The notes under the pieces were generated by a model. That model did no database searches and had not been told where the DNA came from. It worked only from the letters and a program-made list of their open reading frames with translations. The position numbers and the translations under genes were made by a program. From Reyranella sp. (GTDB taxonomy: Bacteria; Pseudomonadota; Alphaproteobacteria; Reyranellales; Reyranellaceae), in NCBI GenBank assembly GCA_030681635.1, contig JAUXRT010000717.1, positions 1 to 8,453 of the forward strand: a stretch of 8,453 bases of DNA, given 5' to 3'. Below are positions 7,312 through 8,453 of this stretch, one piece after another (position 1 is the stretch's first letter; each line of letters opens with the position of its first letter).

Positions 7312-7342
7312 CTTCCCCCTCGTTTTCCCCTCAATCTTCCCC
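7307..7342 (-). repeat. Three tandem 12-nt purine-rich repeats between imuB and vapB
   Basis: Read on the - strand from the last base of the imuB stop, the gap consists of three consecutive 12-mers: GGGGAAGATTGA (7342-7331), GGGGAAAACGAG (7330-7319) and GGGGAAGATGAA (7318-7307). The third runs through the vapB start codon and supplies its Shine-Dalgarno. The strand is nearly all purine. The repeats could be duplicated ribosome-binding sequences or a binding site; their function is unknown. Confidence 0.6.
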
Positions 7343-8453
7343 TAGGCGCAGAAACCGTGGAGGAACCAGCGCGCCGTCGGCTGGCCGTTGGCGGCGAGCC
7401 TGTAGGGCCCATCGCGGAACAGCCAGAAACGGCCGCCGTCATCGTCCTCGACACGGTAGTAATCACGCACCGGCGGCAGTGTGCTGGCGGGAGGCCGGCT
7501 GCCGTCGGGCCGCGGCCGCCACCATTCGTCGGCGATCCGTTCCGGCCCGTCGGCGCGCACGATCCGATGGGCGTGCCGATGCCAGTGGAAGACCGACGGC
7601 GGATCATCCGGCACGAACGCCGTGACTTCGACCGGCTCGGGCCGCTGCAGCAGCCGCGTCGGCCGCGCGCCCTTGAGGGTGGCCAGGCGTCGCCAGGCGC
7701 CATCGGCGGCGGGCTTGGACGAGACGTTGGTCGTGACCTGCACGCGCTCGGGCAGGTGGCTGTCGCGCGGCAGCAGCCGCACCACGTTCTCCGCCCCCAG
7801 CCGCAGTGCCAGCCGGTCGGCGAGATCGATCGTGCCGTCGGAGCCCAGCGAGAGCGCGAGCGCACCGGCCTCGGGCAGCGCGTCCTGCGTGCCGCTCCAG
7901 GCCTCGACCTCGGGGGCGGCCAGGATCATCAACTCGACACCGAAGCCGGGATCGAGTTCGCCGAGCTTCTCCTCGAACAGCTTCATCAGCTTCGGGTTGT
8001 CGCGGTTGGGCCGGCTGGTGCCGATCGCGGTGCGGTCGACCGAGCCGTCGACGCGGTAGAGGGCGATTTCCAGCCTGCGCGCACCGACGCCCGCCTGTTC
8101 GAACTGCCGGCAGAGGGCGGCCAGCAGGCGGCTGGTGGCGGCGGCGATGTCCTCGGAGCGGCCGATCGGTTCTGCGAAGGCGAGCCGCGTGCGGAAGGCG
8201 GGCACGGGCCGGCGCGGCTCGAGCACCTCGTCGCGGGCACCCAGCGCCTGGTCGAGGCGGGTGAGCGGCAGGTCGCCGAAGCGCCGGGCGAGCGGCGCGC
8301 GCGGCAGGGGATAGAGATCGCCGATGCGGCGCAGCCCCAGCTTCACGAAGGTTTCCAGGATCGGTGCCTCGAGACGCAGGCCTTCGACCGGCAACGACGC
8401 CAGCGCGTCGCGCTGACCGTGGCGCGGGCAGAAGAGATCGGCCTGGCGCTCGG
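7342..8453 (-). CDS. imuB: ImuB, Y-family DNA polymerase-like mutasome protein, 5' end missing
   Basis: The frame is open to the right edge, so the gene is partial with 369 C-terminal residues visible; the TTG at 8394 is internal. The N-terminal palm and finger regions are outside. The visible part begins in the helix-hairpin-helix thumb region (LKLGLRRIGDL-like segment, about 8360-8320, then LPRAPLARRFGDLPLTRLDQALG). It continues with the little-finger-like region containing RLAFAEPI, GARRLEIALYRVDG and DPGFGVELMILAA, then the ImuB-typical C-terminus with ADEWWRP (about 7540-7520), RDYYRVEDDDGGRFWLFRDG (about 7470-7405) and terminal WFLHGFCA. In studied systems ImuB lacks polymerase activity and bridges the beta clamp, ImuA and DnaE2 during translesion synthesis. 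The missing part prevents checking the catalytic residues. imuA and the damage-responsive promoter would lie further right. Confidence 0.94.
   Translation of the reverse strand, partial: ERQADLFCPRHGQRDALASLPVEGLRLEAPILETFVKLGLRRIGDLYPLPRAPLARRFGDLPLTRLDQALGARDEVLEPRRPVPAFRTRLAFAEPIGRSEDIAAATSRLLAALCRQFEQAGVGARRLEIALYRVDGSVDRTAIGTSRPNRDNPKLMKLFEEKLGELDPGFGVELMILAAPEVEAWSGTQDALPEAGALALSLGSDGTIDLADRLALRLGAENVVRLLPRDSHLPERVQVTTNVSSKPAADGAWRRLATLKGARPTRLLQRPEPVEVTAFVPDDPPSVFHWHRHAHRIVRADGPERIADEWWRPRPDGSRPPASTLPPVRDYYRVEDDDGGRFWLFRDGPYRLAANGQPTARWFLHGFCA

Noticed and set aside
7312..7341. A LexA operator in the gaps of the mutasome operon
   Set aside because: I see no GTTC-N7-GTTC or GAAC-N7-GAAC pattern in the short gaps. 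The expected site is upstream of imuA, outside the window.
6665..7345. A 226-codon + strand frame antisense to the vapBC pair
   Set aside because: It is a shadow of two well-supported - strand genes, and its C-terminus is a low-complexity Phe/Pro tail read from the purine repeat.
8392..8394. TTG as the start of the right-edge gene
   Set aside because: The frame stays open to the window edge, and the protein begins in the middle of the ImuB thumb region, so this is an internal leucine.

Overview
The window is high-GC bacterial chromosome with tightly packed genes. Protein similarity by eye (ligase-associated Lhr-type helicase, ImuB-DnaE2 mutasome, alphaproteobacterial-looking DnaE2 N-terminus) points to an alphaproteobacterium, perhaps a soil or environmental lineage. 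I cannot name the genus.

Layout: two gene blocks converge. On the + strand, 2-1831 is the C-terminal three quarters of a ligase-associated DEXH-box (Lhr-core) DNA repair helicase cut by the left edge. It is followed 28 nt later by a class-C-beta-lactamase-fold serine hydrolase (1860-2978). On the - strand, reading from the right edge, lie the C-terminal part of imuB (8453-7342), a vapB-like antitoxin (7311-7108), a vapC-like PIN toxin (7111-6671), dnaE2/imuC (6666-3367) and a small exported protein of unknown function (about 3350-2979). The two blocks meet at a six-base palindrome (2976-2981) that gives both terminal genes their stop codon, with no spacer.

The - strand block looks like one operon: gaps are 30 nt, a 4-nt overlap, 4 nt, and about 16 nt or a short overlap. 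ImuB (a catalytically inactive Y-family homologue in studied systems, acting as a clamp-binding hub) and DnaE2 (error-prone C-family polymerase) form the damage-induced translesion mutasome. imuA and the promoter, where a LexA site would be expected, lie beyond the right edge. The main oddity is a vapBC-type toxin-antitoxin pair sitting between imuB and dnaE2. The dnaE2 start has no visible Shine-Dalgarno and sits 4 nt after the vapC stop, so dnaE2 translation probably depends on translation of vapC. The VapC-like protein also lacks a usual PIN-domain acidic residue (Gly at position 42), so it may be attenuated or inactive.

There is no stretch over 300 nt without a gene, and I see no RNA genes, insertion sequences or CRISPR arrays.
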